Positions 55,215 to 63,574 of a stretch of 64,000 nt of DNA are shown here, in pieces. Origin of the DNA: CAWBRT01 sp963819175 (GTDB lineage Bacteria > Acidobacteriota > Terriglobia > Terriglobales > Acidobacteriaceae); assembly GCA_963819175.1 (NCBI GenBank), contig CAWFVJ010000016.1:248001-312000 (forward strand), written 5' to 3'. The position numbers and the translations under genes are program-made. The notes below the pieces were generated by a model, which was given only the letters and a program-made list of their open reading frames with translations, did not search any database and was not told the DNA's origin. The stretch's first letter is position 1; every line of letters starts with the position of its first letter.

Positions 55215-55796
55215 ATGCCGCAGAACGAACGAGACGCCTGGAACCAGCGCTACCGTGATGGCTCGCACGGCGGAAGCGGCCCCGATCCATTCCTGATGAA
55301 AAGCTGCGAGGAGTTCATCGAGCCCTTGTTCCCAGCGGGTGGCACCGCGCTTGACGTTGCAGGCGGAGCCGGCAGGCACGCCGTGTATCTTGCCGAGCGC
55401 GCCTGGCGCGTGACGCTGGCCGATATCTCCGAGGTGGGTATCGAGCGTGCGCGCGGCCTGGCTACGCGGCACCGCGTGACCATCGATTTCATGATTGGCG
55501 ATGCTCGCAGTTTGGATCTTGGCCGCGAACAATTCGACATCGTGATGGTTTTCTTTTATCTGGAGCGCGAAATTTTTCCCGCGCTCAGCGCTGCTCTGCG
55601 TCCCGGCGGACTCATCGTCTATAAGACGTACACCCACGAGCACGAAAAGTTTGCCATTCACGGCCTGTCGCATCCCATGTACTTCCTCGGCGACAACGAA
55701 CTGTTGCACGCGTTTCCGGGCTTTCGCGTGCTCCACTATCGCGAGTCGGTGCATGAGCGCGGCATCGCCGAGCTGGTCGCGCGCAAACCGCTGTGA
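55215..55796 (+). CDS. TehB-like SAM-dependent methyltransferase
   Basis: A 193-residue Rossmann-fold methyltransferase. It opens DAWNQRYRDG, has motif I in TALDVAGGAGRHAVYLAERAW, the acidic motif II in LADISEVGIERAR, FDIVMVFFYLEREIFPAL and GGLIVYKTYTHE. This layout is that of the TehB/tellurite-resistance and thiol-methyltransferase-like group. Real substrates are rarely tellurite; a small thiol or metalloid is possible. It starts at 55215. It is separate from the MFS gene, which diverges. Confidence 0.82.
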   Translation: MPQNERDAWNQRYRDGSHGGSGPDPFLMKSCEEFIEPLFPAGGTALDVAGGAGRHAVYLAERAWRVTLADISEVGIERARGLATRHRVTIDFMIGDARSLDLGREQFDIVMVFFYLEREIFPALSAALRPGGLIVYKTYTHEHEKFAIHGLSHPMYFLGDNELLHAFPGFRVLHYRESVHERGIAELVARKPL

Positions 55797-55811
55797 ACTT
55801 GGGCTTAATAT

Positions 55812-56042
55812 ATGTCGCATCGACCATTTCGCATGCTCTCAGTTGGCGGACTTGTATTGGTTCTGCTGGTTTGGCTTTGCCGCTGCAGTGAAGTTCACAC
55901 ACCATCTGGGCATCTTTGATGGACCGTGGGCGGCTTCGGCCTGTTCGTGGTCAGCCTGTACTTACTACCTCTGCCGCTGGATCTGGACTGCTATGATAGT
56001 ACTCGGGATAGTACTTTCGATGCGACACACAGAACGCGAAAA
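55812..56042 (+). pseudogene. possible broken small membrane-protein gene
   Basis: MSHRPFRMLSVGGLVLVLLV gives a good membrane helix in one frame from 55812. Two frames later, TVGGFGLFVVSLYLLPLPLD gives a second hydrophobic stretch that ends at a stop near 56042. The two do not join without one or more indels. This may be a decayed or miscalled two-helix protein, or chance. The rest of the spacer to 56094 is empty. Confidence 0.3.
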
Positions 56043-56094
56043 TGAGACTGCCGGGTGTCGACGTCTGCTGTCCAAGCGACTAGATGTGTGAGCG

Positions 56095-57534
56095 TTACGG
56101 GAGCACCTTGCCCGGATTCATGATTCCCAGGGGGTCCAGTGCTGTCTTGATTTGGCGCATGGTGTCTAACTCCACGCCGCCGCGCCATTTCTCCATCATG
56201 TAAGCCTTGAGCTGCCCCACTCCGTGTTCGGCGGAAAAGCTGCCGTCGAAGCGGCGCACCACCTCGTTGACCGTGTCCATGATGGCGTGGTCCAGCTTGA
56301 GAAATTCCGCGTTGCCGGCGCCTACCGCCGGGAACAGATGGAAATGAATGTTGCCGTCCCCCAGATGCCCGTAGGCCATGATCCGGATCTCGGGAAATTT
56401 GCGGGCACAGGCCTCTGTGGCCTGGGCGATAAACTCAGGTGTTTTGGAGACCGGCACGGAGACATCATTCTTGATGACCGCGGATTCGCGCTTTTGCGCC
56501 TCGGAAAAGTTTTCCCGCAGCTGCCACAAGGCAAGGCGTTCGGCTGAGCTTCCGGCCAAGGCGGCATCCAGCACAACTCCGGAATCCATCGCTTTGCCTA
56601 GCAGGTCTTCCAGTTTTTCGCGTAATCCGGCATCGGGAGAAGCGTCGGCCAGCTCCACCAGGACGTAGTGATCCGCGCGCTGGCTCAAGGGCGATCGCGT
56701 GTCGGGAAAATGTTTGAACACAAGATCCACGATATCGCCGCACGCATATTCAAAGGCCTGAATCGAGCCGGGATGATATCGCCGGCACAACACAAAAAGA
56801 TCTAACGCAGCTTGCGCCGAGGGCACGGAACAAAATGCCAGGGCGATATCATGTGGGCGGGGAACCAGCTTTAAGACCGCCGCAGTGACAATACCGAGTG
56901 TTCCCTCCGCCCCCACAAAAAGCTGGCGGAGGCAGTAGCCGGTGTTGTCCTTGCGCAGACGCCTGAGTCCATTCCAGATGCGGCCATCGGGCAAAACGAC
57001 CTCCAGGCCAAGCACCATCTCCCGTGCGTTGCCGTAGCGAACCGTGTTGTTGCCGCCCGCGTTGGTCGAGATCACGCCGCCGATCTGGGCCGTTCCCTCC
57101 GAACCCATGGAAAGCGGCAACATGCAATTCTCGGCGGCTGCCGCATCCTGCGCGGTCTTGAGCGCGACGCCCGCTTCGAGCGTCATGGTGAGATCGACAA
57201 CGTCAAGCTCCCTGATCTTGTTCATCCGGGAAAGTGAGAGCACGATCTGGTTGCCTTCCGCGCTCGGCGTGGCGGCACCCATCATGCCGGTGTTGCCGCC
57301 TTGGGGCACGATTGCAATCCGCCTCTCCGCGCAGAATCGCACGATCGATGCCACCTCGGCGGCGGAGGCCGGACGCACCACGGCCAGGGTTTGCCCTTGG
57401 TAGAGCTGGCGCCAATCCTCGCAATAGGCGGCGGTGTCCTGAGGATCGAAGAGGCAGCCCTTCTCGCCGACGAGGTTCGTCAGCGCCGAGCGGAGTTCAG
57501 AGGTGGCAACCGATGCGGCAGTGCGTTCAGACAT
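56095..57534 (-). CDS. FAD-linked 2-hydroxyacid dehydrogenase (GlcD/D2HGDH type)
   Basis: Flavoprotein of 479 residues with an FAD-binding type 4 domain and a GlcD-like C-terminal domain. FAD-contact regions include VPQGGNTGMMGAATP and GSEGTAQIGGVISTNAGG followed by NTVRYGNARE; FAYGHLGDGNIH-like MAYGHLGDGNIHFHLF provides substrate-site histidines, and SAEHGVGQLK ends the fold. Relatives oxidise D-lactate, glycolate or D-2-hydroxyglutarate. It is the last gene of the operon with the 4-hydroxybutyryl-CoA dehydratase homologue, 60 bp after it, so it probably serves that pathway. The exact substrate is open. Confidence 0.88.
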   Translation of the reverse strand: MSERTAASVATSELRSALTNLVGEKGCLFDPQDTAAYCEDWRQLYQGQTLAVVRPASAAEVASIVRFCAERRIAIVPQGGNTGMMGAATPSAEGNQIVLSLSRMNKIRELDVVDLTMTLEAGVALKTAQDAAAAENCMLPLSMGSEGTAQIGGVISTNAGGNNTVRYGNAREMVLGLEVVLPDGRIWNGLRRLRKDNTGYCLRQLFVGAEGTLGIVTAAVLKLVPRPHDIALAFCSVPSAQAALDLFVLCRRYHPGSIQAFEYACGDIVDLVFKHFPDTRSPLSQRADHYVLVELADASPDAGLREKLEDLLGKAMDSGVVLDAALAGSSAERLALWQLRENFSEAQKRESAVIKNDVSVPVSKTPEFIAQATEACARKFPEIRIMAYGHLGDGNIHFHLFPAVGAGNAEFLKLDHAIMDTVNEVVRRFDGSFSAEHGVGQLKAYMMEKWRGGVELDTMRQIKTALDPLGIMNPGKVLP

Positions 57535-57594
57535 AGGTCCTTTAAAAAAGTCCAGGCGCTGGCCGTCGAAGACGTGAGGCGTTCGTAATGGCCG

Positions 57595-59033
57595 CTACTC
57601 GGTAATTTTGGCGATCTTCTTGGCCATCTTCATCTTCTCGCCCAATTTGCCGAGTCTTTGATACATGATCCTTTGGCTCTGTGGAGAGCCCGCGCCATGC
57701 ATGCTCTCGATCAGCGCAGTGCCGCCGGTCATGTTCTCCAGCAGTCGCAAGGCCTTCATGCGGGTCTCGGTTGAAACGCCATCGATGCCTTTAAGGTATT
57801 TCTCGACATACTTGCCAATCTCCGGGCTATGCAGATCTTTGTCCGCCGGAAGCGTTGCCAGGATGCCGCCGCCGATGTCCTGCGCCAGCCTCGAAATTTC
57901 GTAGATCGCGCGCGTGATGTTGTGCTTGGTGCAATTGGCGAGGAGTGGATCGGGATAGTAAGAGCCGCTCTTTGTCTTGGAACCTAAAGCCGAACACGCC
58001 ACGGAACCGGCGTAGACGGTCTCCGCAAGGTGCAGCATTTCGACCAGTTTGTCCTTGATGTGCGAGGCCCCCAGAGATCCCTGGTACTGGGCGGTGAGAG
58101 CGGTTGCGCCGATGATGACATCGGAAACGCCTCCTTTGCAGCCGCCGTAATTCTGGCGATGCAGGGTGGCAAACCTTTCGACGAGTATGCCGCTGAAGTC
58201 GATTTCGCCGCACATGAAAACCCGTTCCCAGGGAACGAATACATCTCGAAGATGACCAGCGCTTCGCCGCCGACCATGCCGAATTCCAGGTTGCCGGCGT
58301 CGATGCCCTCGCCTTTGCGCTCGTCATTGCTCTGGCGGCCAAAGATCAGGGTAATGCCCGGCGCATCCAGCGGTATGGCGGCGACGACCGCATAGGCCTC
58401 ATCGCCCTCCTGCATGGACTGGCACGGCATGATCATGATTTCGTGGCTGTTGACGGCCCCGGTCTGGTGCGCCTTGGCGCCGCGTACGACGATGCCGTCG
58501 GCTCGCTTTTCGACGATATGGGTGAAAACGTCCGGGTCCGACTGCTGACTGGGCCGCTTCGAGCGGTCGCCTTTGACGTCCGTCATGCCGCCGACCAGCA
58601 TGAAATTCTCATCCTGGATTCTCGCCAGATACTTCTCCAGCCGCTTGAAGTATTCGGTTCCGTACTTCTCGTCGATCTCATAGGTGGTCATGTAGAGCGC
58701 GTTGAGGGCGTCGAAGCCTACGCAGCGCTGGAAGCAACTGGCGGTTTCATGCCCCAAGGCGCGAAGCATCTGCACCTTCTTGATCAGGTCGTCCACCGAG
58801 CGATGAATGTGCGTGAAGCGGCTGATCCTGTTGCCCGTGAGGTGACTCTTGGCCGTGAGCAGCTCTTCGTATTCCGGAGCCAGCGCCATCTCATAGGTCT
58901 TGGCGGCACTGTTGATATGCGGAAGGAAGGCCGGAAACGTGCTGCGATCCTGAACCTTCTCGCCCATGAAGTAGACATTCAGCGGCTGCTTTCGCAGGCT
59001 TTCGACATAGTCTTTCTTCGTCTTGATCTTCAT
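57595..59033 (-). CDS. abfD: 4-hydroxybutyryl-CoA dehydratase/vinylacetyl-CoA isomerase, frame broken near 58246
   Basis: Dehydrates 4-hydroxybutyryl-CoA to crotonyl-CoA by a ketyl-radical mechanism with FAD and a [4Fe-4S] cluster. All four cluster ligands known from the Clostridium aminobutyricum enzyme are present: CFQRC (Cys100, Cys104 here) and HRQNYGGCKGGVSDV (His and Cys). VVRGAKAHQTGAVNSHE and ESMHGAGSPQSQRI also match. A lost G near 58246 breaks the frame between ALVIFE and VFVPWERVFMCGEID; restored length is about 479 residues. Its ATG overlaps the stop of the small CGGC protein. Oxygen sensitivity of the family implies anaerobic or microaerobic use. Confidence 0.9.
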
Positions 59034-59308
59034 TGCTCCCCCTTACTGAGTAACGCTTTTATGATCTCTCCGGCATCCGGGCGATCGTGCTTGACGGAGA
59101 TAACCCGATACGGGAACACCTCAAGGTCTTGCTCGGGGCATGCGCGGTCGCATCCGGCGATGATTAAAACCGTGTCGAAGTCCTGATCGTCAAGGCTGAC
59201 CCACTCGATGGAATCTCCGCCAGCGGCTCGTATCCTGGCGAATAGCTCGACTCTGTCGAACCCCGGATCGCAACCACCGCAGTATTTCAGGGCTACCCGC
59301 TTGCTCAT
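59030..59308 (-). CDS. small cysteine-motif (CGGC) protein of the abfD operon
   Basis: A 92-residue protein I cannot assign. It starts KRVALKYCGGCDPGFDRVE, then DFDTVLIIAGCDRACPEQD, and ends with a helical segment. The CxxC and CxxxC pairs could bind an Fe-S cluster or zinc, or act in thiol chemistry. The strand-loop-helix pattern recalls flavodoxin- or thioredoxin-like folds. Its TGA overlaps the abfD ATG, which implies tight coupling, so it may help to assemble or protect the dehydratase, or carry electrons. Confidence 0.7.
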   Translation of the reverse strand: MSKRVALKYCGGCDPGFDRVELFARIRAAGGDSIEWVSLDDQDFDTVLIIAGCDRACPEQDLEVFPYRVISVKHDRPDAGEIIKALLSKGEQ

Positions 59309-59353
59309 CGAATGCCTTACCCGTTACCGCAACACGGCGCGCGCCGGAAACCG

Positions 59354-60133
59354 CTAAACCAGCGTGTGGCCGCCATCGATATAGAACTCGCCCCCGGTCA
59401 TAAATGGCGGGCATGTTGCCAGGAACAGTGCAATCGACTGTAGCTCGCAAAGCTCGCCCACACGGTTGATCGGAATCATCTTCTTGACCATCTTCTGCCC
59501 CGCCTCAGAGGCGAAGAAGTCCTTGTTGATGTCGGTCAAAATATATCCGGGACAAAGCGCGTTCACCTGGACATTGTCGCGCATCAACTCAAGCGCCATC
59601 ACCTTGGTCAACTGGATGACTGCGGCTTTGCTGGCACAGTATCCCAGCAAGTTGCGCGTGGCAACCTTCGCCAGGATCGAAGCGACATTGATGATCTTGC
59701 CGCTCTTTTGCCGCGCCATGATCCGGCCAGCCGCCCGCGAGACCAAAAAGGTTCCCCGGAAGTCGACATTCATCACCTCATCCAGATCGGCGTCGGTCAT
59801 CTTCAGCACAGGCTTTTCACTGCCCGAAATTCCCGCGCAATTGACGAGAATGTCTATCGCTCCGAACTCCGCCGCCACATCTTGCACAACTTGGTCGACG
59901 AGTTTGGAATCGCGCACGTCGAGTGCTTTGCCAGCCGTTTTCACGCCGTGGGTTTTGGCGATCTTCTCAGCCGCCGTCCGGCAGCCCACCAGGTTGCGAG
60001 CGGCAAGCACCACGCTGGCTCCGGCCGCGGCATAGGTCTCGGCAATGGTCAACCCAATCCCTTTATAGCCGCCTGTGATGAGAGCTACCTTGCCGTCGAG
60101 CGCGAACAACTTATCGAGTATAGGATGTGTCAT
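59354..60133 (-). CDS. short-chain dehydrogenase/reductase of the abfD operon
   Basis: A 259-residue classical SDR. NAD(P) binding is shown by ITGGYKGIGLTIAETYAAAG and LVNCAGIS, the catalytic residues by INVASILAK (Ser) and YCASKAAVIQLTK (Tyr, Lys), and the C-terminus by GGEFYIDGGHTLV. It resembles 3-oxoacyl or sugar-alcohol reductases, so a hydroxyacyl substrate is plausible. AGGAAG eight bases ahead sets the ATG at 60133. It is the first gene of the unit SDR, CGGC protein, abfD, FAD dehydrogenase, with a promoter-like pair at 60201-60228. Confidence 0.88.
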   Translation of the reverse strand: MTHPILDKLFALDGKVALITGGYKGIGLTIAETYAAAGASVVLAARNLVGCRTAAEKIAKTHGVKTAGKALDVRDSKLVDQVVQDVAAEFGAIDILVNCAGISGSEKPVLKMTDADLDEVMNVDFRGTFLVSRAAGRIMARQKSGKIINVASILAKVATRNLLGYCASKAAVIQLTKVMALELMRDNVQVNALCPGYILTDINKDFFASEAGQKMVKKMIPINRVGELCELQSIALFLATCPPFMTGGEFYIDGGHTLV

Positions 60134-60200
60134 TCTCAATGCTTCCTGCACACGTTCTCGTCCGAAGCAGGAAAGCCCTTTTCTACGCTGGATCGCTCGA

Positions 60201-60228
60201 ATTCTACTGCTGATAAATGGTTTTGCAA
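60201..60228 (-). promoter_or_regulatory. putative promoter of the abfD operon
   Basis: On the minus strand TTGCAA (60223-60228), a 16-bp spacer and TAGAAT (60201-60206), about 67 bp before the first ATG. It is a good but not perfect sigma-70 match. Confidence 0.4.
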
Positions 60229-60351
60229 GCCCAAAGCTGCATCGGCCACCATGTTGGACTTTGCGCCAGTAATGCAGGGCAGGTGTATGCAGCTACCATC
60301 GGTCGGACACGAGGTTGGCGAAGTGAACGGCTCGGAACCCCGGTGGGTTTG

Positions 60352-61821
60352 TCAGCTCTCCAGCTTCTTGGCGAGCAATTCATTCACCAGCGCCGGGTTG
60401 GCCTTGCCCTTGGAAGCCTTCATGACCGCACCGACGAAGAACCCTATCACCGTCTTCTTGCCGCCGCGGTACTGTTCCACCTGCTTGGGGTTGGCCCGGA
60501 CGACCTCGTCGATCATGCGTTCAAGTTCGCCGGTGTCGCTGATCTGCTGCGGTTTCTCGCGCTCGTAGACGGCGGGAAAATCTTCCGCGCCGTCGAAGCA
60601 TTTGTCATAGAGGTCCTTCAGCATTTTGCTGCTGATGGTGCCCGCCTCCATGAGATCGGCCGACAAGGCCGCGCCCTGCATGCTGACCGGTGACTGCTCC
60701 AGTTCCAGATTCTTGGCGCGCAGCCGCGGGATCAGCTCGGCCTGCACGATATTGGCCAGGCGCTTGGGATTCTTGGCGGCGCGTGCCGCCGATTCGAAGG
60801 CATCGGCCTTGGCCCTGGTCAGGGTGAGGGTGTAGGCATCAAATTCAGTCAGACCGTATTCGGCGATCATGCGCTGGCGGCGCGCCTCGGGCAACTCAGG
60901 CAGGCGCTGCCGGATCTGGTCGCGCCACTTCTCATCGACCACCAGCGGAAGCAGGTCAGGTTCCGGGAAATAGCGGTAGTCGTGCGCACGTTCCTTGCTG
61001 CGCATGCTATAAGTGCGGCCCTCTCCCGGGTTATAGAGGCGCGTCTCCTGGACGACCTTCTCGCCCGAGTCCAGCACTTCGGTCTGCCGCTCGATTTCAT
61101 ACTCCAGCGCGTGGCGAATAAAGCGAAAGGAGTTGACGTTCTTGACCTCGGCCTTGGTGCCAAGCTCCTTCTGTCCGCGCGGGCGAATGCTGACGTTGGC
61201 GTCGCAGCGCAGCGAGCCCTCTTCCATGTTGCAATCGCTGACGCCGGTGTAGAGGATGATCTCCTTCAACTTTGTCAGGTAGTCGTAGGCCTCGTCGGGC
61301 GAGGCGATTTCCGGCTCGCTGACGATTTCAATCAGCGGCGTGCCAGAGCGGTTCAAGTCAATCGAGCTGTACTCGTCGGAGCCCTCGTGCATGCTCTTGC
61401 CCGCGTCTTCTTCGATGTGAACGCGGGTGATGCCGATCTTCTTGCGTCCACCGCCGGGCGTGTCCACTTCGATGCAGCCGAACTCGGCGAGCGGCTTGTC
61501 ATACTGCGAGATCTGGTAGCCCTTGGGCAGGTCGGGATAGAAGTAATTCTTGCGGGCGAAGATCGAGTTCTGGTTAATGCGGCAGCCCAAGGCCGAAGCG
61601 GCCAGTACGGCGTACTCCACAACCTGGCGATTCAGAACCGGCAGTGCGCCGGGAAGCCCAAGGCAGACGGGGCACACGTTGGAATTGGGCGGGGCGCCAA
61701 ACGCCGCCGAGCAGGCGCAGAAACACTTGCTCCTGGTCAGCAACTGAACATGAACTTCGAGTCCGATCACGGGCTCGTACTTGGAAAGAGTGCTGGACTT
61801 CGCTTCCGGCAGGGTCGCCAT
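60352..61821 (-). CDS. gatB: Asp/Glu-tRNA amidotransferase subunit B
   Basis: Subunit of GatCAB, which converts misacylated Glu-tRNA-Gln or Asp-tRNA-Asn to the amide form. The 489-residue protein shows YEPVIGLEVHVQLLTRSK, zinc-ligand cysteines in KCFCACSAAFG with NVCPVCLGLPG, YFYPDLPKGYQISQYD, GITRVHIEEDAGKS and the YqeY-like C-terminal tail. I start at 61821 (MATLPEAKS), which has AAGGGTT ahead. gatA and gatC are not adjacent. Since GlnRS is also present, GatCAB most likely serves asparagine. Confidence 0.96.
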   Translation of the reverse strand: MATLPEAKSSTLSKYEPVIGLEVHVQLLTRSKCFCACSAAFGAPPNSNVCPVCLGLPGALPVLNRQVVEYAVLAASALGCRINQNSIFARKNYFYPDLPKGYQISQYDKPLAEFGCIEVDTPGGGRKKIGITRVHIEEDAGKSMHEGSDEYSSIDLNRSGTPLIEIVSEPEIASPDEAYDYLTKLKEIILYTGVSDCNMEEGSLRCDANVSIRPRGQKELGTKAEVKNVNSFRFIRHALEYEIERQTEVLDSGEKVVQETRLYNPGEGRTYSMRSKERAHDYRYFPEPDLLPLVVDEKWRDQIRQRLPELPEARRQRMIAEYGLTEFDAYTLTLTRAKADAFESAARAAKNPKRLANIVQAELIPRLRAKNLELEQSPVSMQGAALSADLMEAGTISSKMLKDLYDKCFDGAEDFPAVYEREKPQQISDTGELERMIDEVVRANPKQVEQYRGGKKTVIGFFVGAVMKASKGKANPALVNELLAKKLES

Positions 61822-61896
61822 AACCCTTCGATTATATATTCGGCCGATCCGGAACACACGACGCCGGGGCAGAATTCAGGTTTCAGCGAATACCGG

Positions 61897-62609
61897 CTAC
61901 GGCTTATCCGCCGCGGGAGACGCGGCCAGGTACTTGTCGAGCGGTATATCGAAGAACATCAGTTCGTTGCCGCCGCCATCGCGTACACCGGTGACATACA
62001 GGTGCGCTCCGGCCATGGATTTTTTCGTCTCGCCGAAATCGAAAAATAAGAAGCCGGTCTGCGTTCCGCCCGGTTCGACCGCACGCGACTGAAAGCGCGC
62101 CGCTTCCATTTCTTCCTTTACGATCTCGGGAGACGCCGGCCTTGGGCGCTCGCGGAGGAGTCGGCAGAGGGAATCGCGAAACTCCGGAATCGTTGTGCGG
62201 AGTGCGGCTGAAACGGCGGAAGATGTCGTCCTCAGTGGCAGGTGAAATCTTGCTGCGGTCGCGCAACACCAGCTTAACGTCGATTCTGTCAAGCACAACT
62301 GGCTGGCTCCCGCCATTGCTCACGACGAACAACATGGGCAACAACCCTCGCTCGAAGGTAGCGCGTGTTGAAGATGGCCGATTTCTGCGCGGTATCGTAG
62401 GGGTCGATGGCTATGGAGACTTTCTCCAACGGGTGCTCGTCATGCGCCGGGAATGCTTTGGCATTCGCTGGATGTGGCATAACGAACCGCTTCGCTCCTA
62501 CCGCCAGCGTCGTCAATCCCAACCCAAGAATAACTAAGCACAATAGGAGTCGCAGAACCTTGTCGAGGCGAGGAGCGCGAATTCGACGGCACAGCATCCT
62601 AACCGGCAT
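61897..62609 (-). CDS. hypothetical membrane-anchored protein, frame broken at two places
   Basis: Three collinear pieces form one protein of about 237 residues. The first is a membrane helix (LLLCLVILGLGLTTLAVGA) followed by VSIAIDPYDTAQKSAIF. After a break near 62350 comes LLPMLFVVSNGGSQPVVLDR and IDVKLVLRDRSKISPATEDD. After a break near 62190 comes RERPRPASPEIVKEEMEAAR, TGFLFFDFGE and AHLYVTGVRDGGGNELMFFD. The beta-rich middle resembles immunoglobulin-like modules of cell-envelope proteins. I do not recognise the family. It lies upstream of gatB on the same strand. Confidence 0.6.
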
Positions 62610-62772
62610 GCCAGCAATTATCTCCAGTAGCGATGCCGGGCGCAATGACAACCCGAGCCGCTGGCGGTCAGTGGAGGAAATCGTATTGCATTTATTGGCC
62701 GCCGAGGAGCGCTTCCGGGGTGTTTCTTATGAAGGGAGAGGCCGAGGCATGTGGCATGTGAAGTGAGAAGAC

Positions 62773-62815
62773 GCCAACAGGTTACGCGAAGAGGGTCGTT
62801 TCGCTGCCTGTTGGC
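62773..62815. repeat. isolated long hairpin
   Basis: GCCAACAGG (62773-62781) and CCTGTTGGC (62807-62815) pair exactly, with a second inner stem GCGAA/TTCGC. No T-run follows. It lies in a gene-free stretch between the hypothetical gene and the small secreted peptide gene. Confidence 0.6.
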
Positions 62816-62889
62816 GCCGTCCGACGCGAAAGCACGCTGCCTGTCGCATCACTGCGAAGGCCGGTTTCGCGAAAGGTCAGTCCGTCGCT

Positions 62890-63021
62890 TCACTTCAGGG
62901 GCACGCAAATCTCGCTGGCGGTTCCATTGGTGTGGGGCTGGCTTTCCGCGAGCGTTTTGTTGGCCAGCAGGCTGAGGCCGGCCAGCACGAGCATCGCAAT
63001 CGTCCACCAAATTGATTTCAT
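62890..63021 (-). CDS. 43-residue secreted peptide
   Basis: A short gene with an excellent ribosome site, GGAGG at 63027-63031, five bases before the ATG at 63021. The product has a signal-peptide profile: KSIWW, hydrophobic core TIAMLVLAGLSLLA, a likely cleavage after TLA, and a short polar remainder ESQPHTNGTASEICVPLK with one cysteine. No family is recognised. Spacing and signal make it a credible real gene although it is tiny. Confidence 0.6.
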   Translation of the reverse strand: MKSIWWTIAMLVLAGLSLLANKTLAESQPHTNGTASEICVPLK

Positions 63022-63209
63022 GGATTCCTCCAGGATGCGATGCAGAGGTATGTGCACGTGAGCTGCCGGATCCGTGAGCTGGCCGTAACTTGATTATTAC
63101 GTGTTGGTTACGGGCCAGCCCGGGTGCGCATCAGCCTCGATCCGGAGAGCAAAATTTGCACGGGTGTGCAATTCTGAGTCACAGGATGCGGCTGAAAACC
63201 TCCGTGGGA

Positions 63210-63434
63210 TCAAGCGGCTGGGTTTCGGCTGGAAAGAGAATCGATTGCCTCCGTTTCTGTTGAATTCACATTCTTGCGCGCCGGTTGCGCCGTATACCGC
63301 CACGCAAATCGATTGAGTGCGTTACCGGCAAGAAGCAGTTCTTTCTCCGTGTAGCCGAGGGCACGGGCTACCACTTCGATCGGCGCCGCGCCTACTGGTC
63401 TGTCCTTTAGAGATTTGCTTAAAGAGTTGCTCAT
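63210..63434 (-). CDS. small hypothetical protein
   Basis: A 74-residue frame from MSNSLSKSLKDRPVGA. The middle APIEVVARALGYTEKELLLAGNALNRFAWRY looks like a short helical domain; the C-terminal third is polar and may be read through low-information sequence. A start four codons further up is possible. No clear ribosome site and no family, so this is a moderate call. The spacers on either side (63022-63209, 63435-63574) show nothing else. Confidence 0.4.
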   Translation of the reverse strand: MSNSLSKSLKDRPVGAAPIEVVARALGYTEKELLLAGNALNRFAWRYTAQPARKNVNSTETEAIDSLSSRNPAA

Positions 63435-63574
63435 TTCTGTTTCCATTTCCGCGAAGCGCAGACACTTCTCCCTGCTCTCAAAAGAGGGCCCGTGTTCGCC
63501 GCATTTGGGTTAGTTAAAGGCGGGGTCCGAATTCCTGGAGTGGCCCGCCGGATTTCAGGGCTGGAAGCGTGTCC

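Noticed and set aside
57595..59033. 4-hydroxyphenylacetate 3-monooxygenase
   Set aside because: The protein shares the HpaB fold, but the Fe-S ligands CFQRC and HRQNYGGC mark it as the 4-hydroxybutyryl-CoA dehydratase branch.
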